A stretch of 64,000 nt of DNA from Ignavibacteriales bacterium (GTDB taxonomy: Bacteria; Bacteroidota; Ignavibacteria; Ignavibacteriales; Melioribacteraceae): contig JACKAB010000008.1 of assembly GCA_020635285.1 (NCBI GenBank), forward strand, positions 310,001 to 374,000, given 5' to 3'. This document shows, piece after piece, positions 22,236-31,321 of the stretch. Under the pieces are notes generated by a model. The model did no database searches. It had not been told where the DNA came from and was given only the letters and a program-made list of their open reading frames with translations. Both the position numbers and the translations under genes were made by a program. Numbering within the stretch: the stretch's first letter is position 1; each line of letters starts with the position of its first letter.

Positions 22236-22453
22236 TGGCTAAACAAGAATCAATAAAAGTAGATGGTACAATTAGTGAAACTCTGCCGAATGCTCATTTC
22301 AAAGTTAAGTTAGAAAATGGGCACGAAATTTTAGCGCACATTTCAGGTAAAATGAGAATGCATTTTATTAAAATACTTGTTGGTGATAAAGTTGCAATAG
22401 AGTTATCACCTTATGATTTGAATAAAGGCAGAATTACATATAGGTATAAATAA
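22235..22453 (+). CDS. infA: Translation initiation factor IF-1
   Basis: This 72-residue OB-fold protein matches IF-1 length exactly and contains [25 protein letters not shown] and the [23 protein letters not shown] ending. IF-1 occupies the A site during initiation. I start at ATG 22235, which overlaps the map stop (TAATG), rather than at an in-frame GTG two codons upstream. rpmJ follows 10 bases later. Confidence 0.97.
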   Translation: MAKQESIKVDGTISETLPNAHFKVKLENGHEILAHISGKMRMHFIKILVGDKVAIELSPYDLNKGRITYRYK

Positions 22454-22463
22454 CGGAGCTATC

Positions 22464-22577
22464 ATGAAGGTTAGAGCATCTGTAAAGAAAATGTGCGACA
22501 ACTGTAAAATAATTAAGCGAAAAGGTGTTGTACGCGTGATTTGTAAGAATCCGAAACATAAACAACGTCAAGGTTAA
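22464..22577 (+). CDS. rpmJ: 50S ribosomal protein L36
   Basis: This small gene encodes 37 residues, [14 protein letters not shown] and onward to KHKQRQG. It carries the zinc-ribbon ligands C11, C14, C27 and H32, so it is the zinc-binding form of L36. An ACGGAG ribosome-binding site lies upstream. Its place between infA and rpsM is canonical. Confidence 0.97.
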   Translation: MKVRASVKKMCDNCKIIKRKGVVRVICKNPKHKQRQG

Positions 22578-22600
22578 TTCAAATTTAGGAGAATAATAGT

Positions 22601-22981
22601 TTGGCTCGAATTGCAGGAGTAGATTTACCAAAACAAAAAAAAGTCTTTATAGGTTTAACCTATATTTATGGTATTGGTCAACATACCTCTTTAGATATTT
22701 TAACTAAAGCGAATATTGATCCCAATAAAAAAATTCTTGATCTTACTGAAGAAGAAGTTGCTAATATTAGAGCAATTATGACCGCTGACTTAAAAGTAGA
22801 AGGTGCTTTAAGAAGTGAAGTTCAGCAGAATATTAAAAGATTAATGGATATTGGTACTTATCGAGGCTTAAGACACAGAAAAGGTTTGCCTGTTAGAGGT
22901 CAAAGAACCAAGACAAATTCTAGAACCAGAAAAGGTAAAAAGAGAACTGTTGCAGGTAAGAAAAAACCAGGTCTCAAGTAA
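22601..22981 (+). CDS. rpsM: 30S ribosomal protein S13
   Basis: S13 sits at the top of the head and contacts P-site tRNA and the large subunit. The 126-residue product begins [19 protein letters not shown] from a TTG start preceded by AGGAG. The [22 protein letters not shown]-terminal block is characteristic. It begins the alpha-operon portion. Confidence 0.97.
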   Translation: MARIAGVDLPKQKKVFIGLTYIYGIGQHTSLDILTKANIDPNKKILDLTEEEVANIRAIMTADLKVEGALRSEVQQNIKRLMDIGTYRGLRHRKGLPVRGQRTKTNSRTRKGKKRTVAGKKKPGLK

Positions 22982-23011
22982 TAATAAATAAAATTTTTAA
23001 GGAGTTTTATC

Positions 23012-23398
23012 TTGGCAAAAGTTACAAGAAAATCTAAAAAGAAAATTCACGTAGATGCTGTTGGTATTGCGCATATAAAAGCTACATTTAATAATGTGCT
23101 GGTTACAATTACTGATGTTTACGGCAATACAATTTCATGGTCATCAGCTGGTAAAAATGGCTTTAAAGGATCTAGAAAAAATACACCATATGCTGCTCAA
23201 ACAACTTCAGAAGCCGCTGCAAAAGAAGCGCATGATTTAGGTCTAAAAAGAGTAGACGTTTTTATTAAAGGTCCTGGAAGTGGTAGAGATGCTGCAATAA
23301 GAGCACTTAATACTGCTGGATTGCATATCATGTCAATCAAAGATATTACTCCAATACCTCATAACGGATGTAGACCACCAAAACGCAGAAGAGTTTAA
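23012..23398 (+). CDS. rpsK: 30S ribosomal protein S11
   Basis: S11 lines the platform and helps select cognate tRNA. The 128-residue product starts at TTG 23012, after AAGGAG, and contains [20 protein letters not shown] and the ending [11 protein letters not shown], both diagnostic. Order rpsM-rpsK-rpsD-rpoA-rplQ is canonical. Confidence 0.97.
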   Translation: MAKVTRKSKKKIHVDAVGIAHIKATFNNVLVTITDVYGNTISWSSAGKNGFKGSRKNTPYAAQTTSEAAAKEAHDLGLKRVDVFIKGPGSGRDAAIRALNTAGLHIMSIKDITPIPHNGCRPPKRRRV

Positions 23399-23418
23399 TT
23401 TAAAAGGAAATCAAATAG

Positions 23419-24030
23419 ATGGCAAGATATACTGGCCCTAAAGCAAAATTAGTTAGAAAATTTGGAGAAAATATTTTTGGAAATCCCAAATTTGATAAGA
23501 TTTTAAGTAATAAACCATACGGACCTGGACAACATGGTGCTGGACGTAAAAGAGTTTCTGATTACGGTCTTCAGTTGAAAGAAAAACAAAAACTGAAAAT
23601 AATGTATGGTTTATACGAAAGACAGTTTAGAAACATGTTCAAAAAAGCTGAACGCATGAGGGGAATTACTGGCGAAAACTTAATCCAGCTTTTAGAAAGA
23701 AGATTAGACAATACCGTATATAGATTTGGATTTGCGAATTCAAGAGCTCAAGCAAGACAATTAGTTCTGCACAGACATTTTTATGTGAATGGTGAAATAG
23801 TAAACATTCCTTCATATAGCTTAAAAGTTGGTGATGTGATTACTGTTAAAGAAAAAAGTAAAAAAATGGATGTTTTTCATAATGCTCTTAGAGTAAGAAA
23901 ATCAAATCCTTACGAATGGATTGAAGTTGAAAAAGCTAATCTCTCTGGAAGATTTATGAAACTTCCAGAAAGAAGTGAAATTCCAATAAATGTAAATGAA
24001 CAATTAATCGTTGAGTTATACTCAAAATAA
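23419..24030 (+). CDS. rpsD: 30S ribosomal protein S4
   Basis: S4 initiates 16S assembly and in many bacteria represses the alpha operon. The 203-residue product has the S4 RNA-binding domain (ERRLDNTVYRFGFANSRAQARQLVLHRH region). The N-terminal part has no zinc-binding cysteines, so it is the zinc-free paralogue. It starts with ATG after AAGGAAATC. Confidence 0.97.
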   Translation: MARYTGPKAKLVRKFGENIFGNPKFDKILSNKPYGPGQHGAGRKRVSDYGLQLKEKQKLKIMYGLYERQFRNMFKKAERMRGITGENLIQLLERRLDNTVYRFGFANSRAQARQLVLHRHFYVNGEIVNIPSYSLKVGDVITVKEKSKKMDVFHNALRVRKSNPYEWIEVEKANLSGRFMKLPERSEIPINVNEQLIVELYSK

Positions 24031-24068
24031 ATTGTAATTAAATAGAAATTCAAATTAGAGGATTCTAA

Positions 24069-25064
24069 ATGAGTTATCCCTTTATTAAGATGCCAGATGG
24101 TGTTATTTTAGATGAAGCAACGTCAAATCAGAAATATGGAAAATTTACAATACAACCACTTGAACGTGGCTTTGCAGTTACGTTAGGTACTGCTTTTAGA
24201 AGAATATTATTATCTTCTTTAACTGGCGCGGCAATTACAGCTGTTAAAATTGACGGTGTATTGCATGAATTTACAACAGTTCCTGGAGTTGTTGAAGATG
24301 TTGCAGAAATTATTCTCAATCTTAAAAAAGTAAGATTGAATGTAATTAACAAACAAACTACTAAATTGGATATTTCTCTTAGTGGCGCTCAAGAAATTAA
24401 AGCTTCAGAACTTCAAAAAAGCTGTCCAGATATTGAAATCTTAAATCCGGATCAACATATAGCAACTTTAAGTGAAGGTGCTAAATTTAATATGGAAGTA
24501 AGATTTGGTTTTGGAAAAGGATATGTTCCTGCTGCTAAACAAAATATTGTTGATCAGACAATTGGTATAATTCCAATAGACTCAATATTTACTCCAATTG
24601 AAAATGTGCGTTATGAAATTGAAAATGTGCGAATTGGTGAAAGTAATGAGTACGAAAAATTAACTTTAGAACTTTTTACTGATGGATCAATTACACCTGA
24701 AGAAGCAATGTCTGGCGCTGGTGTAATTTTAAGAGATCATATAAATATGTTCATTAATTTTGATGTTGAGCAAGAAGAAGACAAAGTTGATAATGAAAAA
24801 GATTTAGAGTTTGAAAGACTTAAAAAAATTCTAACAACAAGTGTTGATGATTTAGAATTAAGCGTAAGATCTCATAATTGTTTAAAGGCTGCTAATATAA
24901 AAACTATGGGCGATCTTGTTCGTAAAGATGAAAGTGAAATGCTTAAATTTAGAAACTTTGGAAGAAAATCTCTTGCTGAGTTAATGGAAATTGTTGATGT
25001 ATATAATTTGGAATTTGGAATGGACGTTGACAAATACATAAATGAAAAAACTGATAATAATTAA
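24069..25064 (+). CDS. rpoA: RNA polymerase alpha subunit
   Basis: The 331-residue alpha subunit nucleates RNA polymerase assembly. The N-terminal dimerisation domain includes QPLERGFAVTLGTAFRRILLSSL. The C-terminal domain (about residues 255-325) has LELSVRSHNCLKAANIKTMGDLV and the helix-hairpin-helix region FGRKSLAEL that contacts UP elements and activators. An acidic linker joins the domains. Between rpsD and rplQ, it is in its usual place. Confidence 0.98.
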   Translation: MSYPFIKMPDGVILDEATSNQKYGKFTIQPLERGFAVTLGTAFRRILLSSLTGAAITAVKIDGVLHEFTTVPGVVEDVAEIILNLKKVRLNVINKQTTKLDISLSGAQEIKASELQKSCPDIEILNPDQHIATLSEGAKFNMEVRFGFGKGYVPAAKQNIVDQTIGIIPIDSIFTPIENVRYEIENVRIGESNEYEKLTLELFTDGSITPEEAMSGAGVILRDHINMFINFDVEQEEDKVDNEKDLEFERLKKILTTSVDDLELSVRSHNCLKAANIKTMGDLVRKDESEMLKFRNFGRKSLAELMEIVDVYNLEFGMDVDKYINEKTDNN

Positions 25065-25086
25065 ATTCTGTTAAAAGGTTGAAATA

Positions 25087-25881
25087 ATGAGACATAGAGT
25101 CAAAGGTAGAAAATTAGGTAGAACAGCTTCGCATAGAAAAGCAACTTTAAGTGCTTTAGCAACTGCGTTAATTAAGCACAAAAAAATTACAACTACTGTT
25201 GCTAAGGCAAAGCAATTAAGGTTAGTAATTGAACCAATGATAACCAAAGCTAAAACTGATAATGTTCATTCAAGAAGAATTATTGCAAGAAGTATTAATG
25301 ATAAAGATATTATAAAAGAATTATTTACTGAAATAGTTCCTAAAATTGGTGATAGACCTGGCGGTTACACAAGAGTAGTAAAATTAGGAAATCGATTAGG
25401 TGATGCAGCTGAAATGGCAATAATTGAATTGGTTGATTACAATGATGTTTCAAGCAAAACAAAGAAAACCAAAACTACTGCAACTGCAAAACCAAAGACT
25501 GCTAAAGCAAAAGTAGATTCAAAATCTAAAGAAGCTGCCACTGTTGTAGAAGCGGAAGAAATAGTTGATGATGTAAAAGAAGTTGAGACACATGAAGAAG
25601 CCAAAAAAGTTGTAGAAACTGGTGGTGACGATTTAACAAAGGTTGAAGGCATTGGACCAAAAATTTCTGAAATACTTTCAACTGCTGGCTTCCCAACCTT
25701 TGCAACTCTTGCCGAAGCTGATGTTGAAAAATTAAGAGAAGTTTTAGCCGAAGCTGGAAGTAGATATAAATCTCACGATCCAGAAACCTGGCCTGCACAA
25801 GCCAAATTAGCTGCAGAAGGTAAATGGGATGAACTTAAAAAATGGCAAGATGAATTAGATGGTGGAAGAGCTAAAGAATAA
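25087..25881 (+). CDS. rplQ: 50S ribosomal protein L17 with C-terminal helix-hairpin-helix extension
   Basis: Residues 1-about 118 are a normal L17 ([21 protein letters not shown] at the N-terminus). The protein is 264 residues, about twice the usual length. After a Lys/Thr/Ala-rich and then acidic linker (about 120-178) there is a compact domain of about 85 residues with a helix-hairpin-helix signature [13 protein letters not shown], followed by a Trp-containing segment ([22 protein letters not shown]). Such modules bind nucleic acid without sequence specificity. I recall similar tails on some other ribosomal proteins in this lineage, but that is not checked here. It ends the alpha operon. 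Confidence 0.95.
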   Translation: MRHRVKGRKLGRTASHRKATLSALATALIKHKKITTTVAKAKQLRLVIEPMITKAKTDNVHSRRIIARSINDKDIIKELFTEIVPKIGDRPGGYTRVVKLGNRLGDAAEMAIIELVDYNDVSSKTKKTKTTATAKPKTAKAKVDSKSKEAATVVEAEEIVDDVKEVETHEEAKKVVETGGDDLTKVEGIGPKISEILSTAGFPTFATLAEADVEKLREVLAEAGSRYKSHDPETWPAQAKLAAEGKWDELKKWQDELDGGRAKE

Positions 25882-25907
25882 ATAAAATATTTATTTACAT
25901 TTTTTAT

Positions 25908-25933
25908 GGAGCAGCTTTACGCTGCTCTTTTTG
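25908..25933 (+). terminator. Rho-independent terminator after rplQ
   Basis: A GC-rich 7-bp stem (GAGCAGC 25909-25915 with GCTGCTC 25921-25927) with loop TTTAC is followed by TTTTTG. It marks the end of the ribosomal supercluster, 27 bases after the rplQ stop. Confidence 0.9.
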
Positions 25934-25990
25934 TTTGTGCTGATTTACAGAATACGATTGCAACCTTTTTTAATTATTAATGAAACATTT

Positions 25991-26572
25991 ATGCTAGATA
26001 TAAAATTCACAAAATCTATTTTTAGAGTGCAGGATTTGCCAACTGAAATAATCCCAGAAGTTGTTTTATGCGGGAGATCAAATGTCGGTAAATCAACTTT
26101 TATTAACTCTCTTTCTAAAAAAAAGAATATAGCTAAAACAAGTTCAGCTCCAGGAAAAACTAGATCTTTAAATTATTATTTAGTGGAGGAAAAATTTCAT
26201 CTTGTTGATTTACCAGGATATGGATACGCGAAAGTTTCTATTGCTGCAAAACAAAAATGGCAAAAATTAATAAATGAGTTTTTGTCAAATAGTACAAATA
26301 TTTCATTAGCATTTCACCTAATTGATAGCAGACATAAACCGACTGAATTGGACATTGCTCTTAATTTAATGTTACGCAATTTTGAAATACCATACATTGT
26401 TATACTTTCCAAAATTGATAAATTAAATCAAGCGGAAAAATCAAAATCCGTTAAAAGAATAAAAGAGTTTTTTCCTGAACTAAATTTTGGAGATAACCTC
26501 ATGTTATCATCATCAATAAAAAATATTGGTAAGAAAGAAGTTGAAACAAGGCTTGCTAAGCTATTCCTTTAA
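25991..26572 (+). CDS. engB: Ribosome biogenesis GTP-binding protein EngB/YsxC
   Basis: This 193-residue TRAFAC-class GTPase is needed for 50S assembly. G1 is GRSNVGKST, followed by the DLPGYGYA switch and the NKxD-like LSKIDK. The start ATG at 25991 (MLDIKFTKSIF) matches the family; the frame is open further upstream into the terminator but that extension is not conserved in kind. It stands alone after the rplQ terminator, so it should have its own promoter in 25934-25990. Confidence 0.94.
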   Translation: MLDIKFTKSIFRVQDLPTEIIPEVVLCGRSNVGKSTFINSLSKKKNIAKTSSAPGKTRSLNYYLVEEKFHLVDLPGYGYAKVSIAAKQKWQKLINEFLSNSTNISLAFHLIDSRHKPTELDIALNLMLRNFEIPYIVILSKIDKLNQAEKSKSVKRIKEFFPELNFGDNLMLSSSIKNIGKKEVETRLAKLFL

Positions 26573-26649
26573 TGCTATTTAATAAAACTTTTATTATAAT
26601 TATTAGATGAAAAAAATAAAATTGTTTAAGTCTTTTAATCCATTTTTAT

Positions 26650-28533
26650 ATGCTATTTAGCTCAAGAAATAAAAAAAGAATTCTAATCTTTTTAATAATT
26701 CCACTCTTGGCAATTATCCCGCTTGTTTCCGAGGATTTTATCATCAAATCAATTTCCGCACTAATTTTAGTCGTTTATGTTGCCTTTATAATATTTCTTA
26801 GGGATTCAGTTCGTATGAGAGATATTTTATCCGAGGATGAAAATTATGAAAATCAAGATGAAGAAGAGGAAATTGAACATGAAAAACTTACATATGACTC
26901 TGATTTTGGTGAAGATGTTAAAATAGTTTCAAAACAAAGTTCTAATTCAATTATTACAGAAAAGAATTATAAACCCGTAATAAATTCTGGATTAACCCCA
27001 AAAGTAAGTGCAGAAGAATTAAATGAACATTTTGGTAAAATAATTTCTGAAGAATTGCCTGCAGATGTTAACAGCGATGAACAATTTGTTTTTGTGTTGG
27101 AAAAAATTCTTAATGTAATTAAAGATGCTTACCTTGCAAATACCGTAATATTTTTTTGGCATAATGAAATTAGGCAAGAACTGACTCTTCAAAAATTTTA
27201 CAGCAATTCTCCAGAAGCAATCACAAAAAAGAACTTTCCGCTTGAAGATGATATAATTAGTAAAATTGTTGAAACAGAAGAACCAGTTCACTTAAATGAA
27301 ATTTCCAGCAATGCAGAAATGGATGTTATTAGATACTACGATAACGCCCAAGGTATAAAAAGTTTGGTTGGTGTTCCTTTATTCTTTGCCAAAAAGCTAA
27401 CTGGTGTTTTAGTTGTTGATTCAAAAGCTCCAGATGCTTTCGGAATTGAAACAGTTTATTCACTTGGCAGATTTGTTAGGATTATTGCAATTATCATTTC
27501 TTTGTTCGATGAAAAATTTTCAGGTTCAACTGCAGAAAAAAGATTAGAAACACTTTTAAGTATTCTTAAGACAGAAAGAAAATTTGATAACGATGAAGAT
27601 ATTTTAGAAACAATTGATAACATAATTAAAAATTTACTTCATTACGATGCTTTTTCTTTCGTTTATTTTGAACCAGAGAAACAAAAGTTTATAATTAAAA
27701 AAGTTGATAATAAAACTTCCTTAAAATATCTTGGCGAAAATTTAGAAATTGATTTAGAAGGCACGCTTGTCGGTAAAGCTGTGTTAAGCGGAATGCCCGT
27801 AAACATTGAAGATACAGCTGTTAACCAATTTGCAAGATTTGTTAAAACAGAAGATGTTGGCCTAGGTGGTTCATTTCTAGCATTACCTTTAGTTTATGAT
27901 AATCAAAATTTTGGCGTTCTATGTTTTGAAAGTTTGAAGAAAAAAATATATTCAACTTCCGATATTAAATTTATGCGGAATGCGGTTAAAATATTTTCGT
28001 TTTTTGTTTATACATATTCCACGCATAATATTTTAAAAAATCTTCTTTCGGTAGATGTTGAAACCAAATCGCTAACTTATAACGAATTTATTAGTCAAGT
28101 AGGCAGTGATTTAATAAAAGCAAAAGAATTTGATGCACCAAGTGCATTGGCCTTAATTCAGATTGATGAATTTCTAGAAGAACGTTCTTTATTTGAAACT
28201 GATCCATTTCCCAAAGTTTTATCCTCAATTAATCAAGCAATAAGAGCCGAAGTAAGTCCGCTTAATTTGGTTGGCAGATTAGGTGAAAAACTTATAGGTA
28301 TTTTCTTTTTTAATGCAACCTCAAAAGATGTTTTTCTTTGGGCAGAAAAATTACGAATCAAAATTGCTAGAAAACCAATATCAGTCGTGTCCAAACAAAC
28401 TACATTTACGGTATCAATCGGTGTTGCATCTTCACATCAAAAGACCGATGTTGAAGAAGTATTAAAAAATGCCGAACTCGCACTTAACAAAGCAATCCAA
28501 AAAGGTGGAAATACTGTAAAGAGCATTAACTAA
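26650..28533 (+). CDS. Membrane-anchored GAF-GAF protein with degenerate GGDEF domain
   Basis: The 627-residue product has two hydrophobic helices at about 11-27 and 32-50, an acidic linker, a GAF-type domain at about 145-290, a second at about 300-465, and a C-terminal domain with GGDEF-family features (LTYNEF start, TVSIGVA strand, KAIQKGGNTV end). The signature loop, normally R-Y-GGDEF, reads R-L-GEKLI at about 543-549, so the metal and GTP ligands appear lost and diguanylate cyclase activity is unlikely. It may act as a c-di-GMP or GTP binding receptor or as a scaffold. It lies 12 bases upstream of deoB on the same strand. The ligand of the GAF domains cannot be told from sequence. Confidence 0.8.
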   Translation: MLFSSRNKKRILIFLIIPLLAIIPLVSEDFIIKSISALILVVYVAFIIFLRDSVRMRDILSEDENYENQDEEEEIEHEKLTYDSDFGEDVKIVSKQSSNSIITEKNYKPVINSGLTPKVSAEELNEHFGKIISEELPADVNSDEQFVFVLEKILNVIKDAYLANTVIFFWHNEIRQELTLQKFYSNSPEAITKKNFPLEDDIISKIVETEEPVHLNEISSNAEMDVIRYYDNAQGIKSLVGVPLFFAKKLTGVLVVDSKAPDAFGIETVYSLGRFVRIIAIIISLFDEKFSGSTAEKRLETLLSILKTERKFDNDEDILETIDNIIKNLLHYDAFSFVYFEPEKQKFIIKKVDNKTSLKYLGENLEIDLEGTLVGKAVLSGMPVNIEDTAVNQFARFVKTEDVGLGGSFLALPLVYDNQNFGVLCFESLKKKIYSTSDIKFMRNAVKIFSFFVYTYSTHNILKNLLSVDVETKSLTYNEFISQVGSDLIKAKEFDAPSALALIQIDEFLEERSLFETDPFPKVLSSINQAIRAEVSPLNLVGRLGEKLIGIFFFNATSKDVFLWAEKLRIKIARKPISVVSKQTTFTVSIGVASSHQKTDVEEVLKNAELALNKAIQKGGNTVKSIN

Positions 28534-28545
28534 ATTGGAATTACA

Positions 28546-29706
28546 TTGAATAATTTTTTGTTGATAATTTTAGATGGTGTTGGAATTGGGGAAGCTCCCG
28601 ATGCTGAAAAATTCAATGATTCCGGTAGTAACACTTTAGGAAATATTTCAAAAAAAGTAGGCGGATTAAAGCTTCCTAATCTTCAAAAATTTGGTTTGGC
28701 AAATATTGAAAATTTATTCAATTTTGATCCGGTTACAAATCCAGATGCCTCTTATGGCAAAATGATGGAGGTATCATCCGGTAAAGACTCAACAACCGGT
28801 CACTGGGAAATAGGTGGAGTAGTTGTTGATTTTGAGTTCCCCACTTACCCAAATGGTTTTCCTGAAGAACTAATGCAAAAATTTATTTCAGAAAATAAAC
28901 TTAGTGGATATTTAGCTAACAAACCCGCTTCTGGTACCGAAATAATTCAAGAATACGGAAATGAACATTTACTAAGCGGAAAACCAATTGTATATACTTC
29001 TGCAGACTCAGTATTTCAAATAGCAGCCCACGAAGATATAATTCCAATTGATCAACTTTATAAAATATGTGAAATTACACGCAATAAAATTTGTATCAAT
29101 GAACACGCAGTTGGAAGAATAATAGCTCGACCATTTATCGGGACAAAAGGAAATTATACAAGAACAACCAACCGAAAAGATTTTTCAATAAATCCACCTA
29201 AAGACACTATTCTTGATTTACTATATAAAAAAAATATAAACACGGTTGCAATTGGAAAGGTGAACGATTTATTCAATTATAGGGGAATTAATAAGGAAGT
29301 AAAATCCAAATCAAATTTAGAAGGTATTGAAAAGATATTACAGAGCTTAAAATCAGAAAAAAATAGTTTTATTTTTGTAAATTTGGTTGATTTTGATGTT
29401 TACTATGGGCACAGAAATGATCCGGAAGGATTTCACAATGCACTAATTCAGTTTGATAATTATTTACCTCAAATCTTGGAAGCACTTGATTCTACTGACC
29501 GTTTAGTAATAACGGCTGATCATGGAAATGATCCAACAACTCCAAGTACCGATCATAGCAGAGAATATGTTCCTTTGCTTTATTTTTCAAAAGAGGATAC
29601 ATCTAAAAATTTGGGAACTCGAAAAACGTTTGCGGATGTTGCAAAAACTGTGGCAGATTTTTATCAAATTGAAAATAAATTTAATGGGAAAAGCTTTTTA
29701 AATTAG
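28546..29706 (+). CDS. deoB: Phosphopentomutase
   Basis: DeoB interconverts (deoxy)ribose 1-phosphate and 5-phosphate in nucleoside salvage. The 386-residue product begins from a TTG with LLIILDGVGIGEAPDA, contains the phospho-acceptor segment KDSTTGHWE, and ends the metal site with ADHGNDPTTPSTDHSRE. All are hallmarks of the alkaline-phosphatase-superfamily mutase. Length is typical. No other deo genes are adjacent; downstream, after 188 bases, come two microcompartment vertex genes, which may or may not be related in function. Confidence 0.95.
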   Translation: MNNFLLIILDGVGIGEAPDAEKFNDSGSNTLGNISKKVGGLKLPNLQKFGLANIENLFNFDPVTNPDASYGKMMEVSSGKDSTTGHWEIGGVVVDFEFPTYPNGFPEELMQKFISENKLSGYLANKPASGTEIIQEYGNEHLLSGKPIVYTSADSVFQIAAHEDIIPIDQLYKICEITRNKICINEHAVGRIIARPFIGTKGNYTRTTNRKDFSINPPKDTILDLLYKKNINTVAIGKVNDLFNYRGINKEVKSKSNLEGIEKILQSLKSEKNSFIFVNLVDFDVYYGHRNDPEGFHNALIQFDNYLPQILEALDSTDRLVITADHGNDPTTPSTDHSREYVPLLYFSKEDTSKNLGTRKTFADVAKTVADFYQIENKFNGKSFLN

Positions 29707-29725
29707 TAAAAGGGATTTCGTAATA

Positions 29726-29745
29726 AATTCATTATAAAATGAATT
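29726..29745 (+). terminator. Short AT-rich hairpin after deoB
   Basis: An 8-bp inverted repeat (29726-29733 with 29738-29745) with a 4-base loop lies 20 bases past the deoB stop. There is no T run, so termination is only a possibility. The rest of the 188-base gap to the next gene shows no feature I can support. Confidence 0.3.
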
Positions 29746-29894
29746 CCTGATAATTTAATTATTGTTTGAATGTTTCGCTAAGATTAAACTACATTGTATT
29801 TATTATCAGTTCTATGTAAGTTAGATAACCTTGAAAAATATAATTAAAGAAATTAATATTAATAATTAACAATCATTTAAATAAGGAAATAAAA

Positions 29895-30170
29895 TTGTTT
29901 TTGGGTAAAGTTATTGGTACAGTTTGGTCAACCAGAAAAGATGAAAAATTAATTGGATCCAAATTTTTGATTGTTAAAGAATTAGATTTAGAAAACAATT
30001 TTAAAACAGATTTTGTTGTTGCAGTCGATTCTGTTGGAGCCGGAGTTGGTGAGATTGTTTTATGTGCAACAGGAAGTTCTGCTAGGCAAACAAACCAGAC
30101 AAAAGACAAACCGGTTGATGCAGTAATAATGGCTATTGTTGATAAACTTGATGTATCGGTGAAGAGTTAA
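29895..30170 (+). CDS. EutN/CcmL family microcompartment vertex protein (BMC-P), copy 1
   Basis: This 91-residue protein matches the EutN/CcmL (BMC-P) family, whose pentamers cap the vertices of bacterial microcompartments. Visible hallmarks are GKVIGTVWSTRK at the N-terminus, the pore-region block AVDSVGAGVGEIVLCATGSSAR, and the closing PVDAVIMAIVDKLDV. It starts at TTG 29895 after AAGGAAAT. A second family member follows after 6 bases and then rpoD. No BMC-H hexamer or encapsulated-enzyme gene is visible in the window, so its role in a shell is uncertain. Confidence 0.88.
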   Translation: MFLGKVIGTVWSTRKDEKLIGSKFLIVKELDLENNFKTDFVVAVDSVGAGVGEIVLCATGSSARQTNQTKDKPVDAVIMAIVDKLDVSVKS

Positions 30171-30176
30171 TATTTT

Positions 30177-30449
30177 ATGATACTTGGAAAAGTAATTGGC
30201 ACAATTTGGGCAACAAGAAAATATGAAACTTTGAATTCATATAAAATGCAGCTTGTTCAACCTCTAAATTCTCAACAACAAAAAATTGGTGAGCCAATTA
30301 TTGCCGTTGATACTATTGGAGCAGGACCGGGCGAATTGATTTTTTATGCAACCTCAAGCGAAGCAGTAATTGCCATGGAGGTTGATATGGCTCCGGTAGA
30401 TGCATCAATTGTTGGCATTGTTGATTCTATTTATTCAGAAATTAATTAG
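30177..30449 (+). CDS. EutN/CcmL family microcompartment vertex protein (BMC-P), copy 2
   Basis: The 90-residue product is a paralogue of the preceding gene. It has GKVIGTIWATRKYE at the N-terminus, AVDTIGAGPGELIFYATSSEA in the middle, and PVDASIVGIVDSIY at the end. The GSSAR motif of copy 1 is replaced by TSSEAV, which hints at divergence of the pentamer surface or a heteromeric partner. The gene starts with ATG 6 bases after copy 1 and ends 9 bases before rpoD, so all three are probably co-transcribed. Confidence 0.88.
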   Translation: MILGKVIGTIWATRKYETLNSYKMQLVQPLNSQQQKIGEPIIAVDTIGAGPGELIFYATSSEAVIAMEVDMAPVDASIVGIVDSIYSEIN

Positions 30450-30458
30450 GAGAAGTTT

Positions 30459-31313
30459 TTGAAGATTTCTAAACAATTTACAAATCGTGATAGTCATTCT
30501 TTAGATAAGTATCTTCAAGAAATTGGGAAGGTTGAATTACTTACTCCCGAAATGGAAGTTGATTATTCAATAAGAATAAAGCGTGGCGACCAAGTTGCTT
30601 TGGAAAAACTTGTAAAAGCAAATTTACGTTTTGTCGTAAGCGTTGCAAAGCAATATCAGAATCAAGGATTATCTTTGGGGGATTTAATTAATGAAGGAAA
30701 TTTGGGTTTAATTAAAGCAGCCAAACGTTTTGATGAAACTCGCGGATTTAAATTTATATCTTATGCCGTTTGGTGGATTCGTCAATCGATTCTGCAAGCT
30801 CTGGCAGAACAATCAAGAATAGTTCGTCTTCCTCTAAATAGAGTGGGAGCTTTAAATAAAATTGGAAGAGCTTATAACACTTTGGAACAAGAATATGAGC
30901 GTGAGCCCACCCACGATGAAATTGCAAAAGAACTTGAAATGGATATTGAAGAAGTTTCTGAAACTTTAAGAATGTCAAGTAAGCATTTATCAATGGATGC
31001 TCCTTTTACACAAGGCGAAGAAAATAGTCTGTTGGATGTTTTAGAAAGTGGTGATAATCCTTTACCCGATACTTCACTAATGTCTGATTCTCTTAAATCA
31101 GAAATTGAAAGAGTACTATTAACATTGACTGAAAGGGAAGCCGAAGTAATTAAACTTTATTTTGGTTTTGATGGTGAACACTCATTAACTCTTGAAGAAA
31201 TTGGGGAACAATTTAAACTAACAAGAGAACGTGTGAGACAAATTAAAGAAAAAGCAATAAGAAGGCTTCGTCATACATCTAGAAGTAAAAATTTGCGGGC
31301 ATATCTTGGATAG
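30459..31313 (+). CDS. rpoD: Primary RNA polymerase sigma factor (RpoD/SigA, short Bacteroidota type)
   Basis: The 284-residue sigma-70 starts directly with region 1.2 ([18 protein letters not shown]), lacking region 1.1 and the long non-conserved insert. Region 2 includes [20 protein letters not shown], and region 4.2 includes [25 protein letters not shown]. This compact architecture is characteristic of the primary sigma factor in the Bacteroidota/Chlorobiota group, whose promoters read TTTG / TAnnTTTG. The start is TTG 30459 after TTAGGAG. It is the third gene of the unit with two BMC-P genes. Confidence 0.93.
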   Translation: MKISKQFTNRDSHSLDKYLQEIGKVELLTPEMEVDYSIRIKRGDQVALEKLVKANLRFVVSVAKQYQNQGLSLGDLINEGNLGLIKAAKRFDETRGFKFISYAVWWIRQSILQALAEQSRIVRLPLNRVGALNKIGRAYNTLEQEYEREPTHDEIAKELEMDIEEVSETLRMSSKHLSMDAPFTQGEENSLLDVLESGDNPLPDTSLMSDSLKSEIERVLLTLTEREAEVIKLYFGFDGEHSLTLEEIGEQFKLTRERVRQIKEKAIRRLRHTSRSKNLRAYLG

Positions 31314-31321
31314 CAATTTTA

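Noticed and set aside
22434..22631. Minus-strand frame opposite rpmJ/rpsM
   Set aside because: It covers the true L36 gene on the other strand, which has all zinc ligands and a good ribosome-binding site.
26606..26659. Short upstream frame of 17 codons before the GAF gene
   Set aside because: It is too short, has no ribosome-binding site and no recognisable content.
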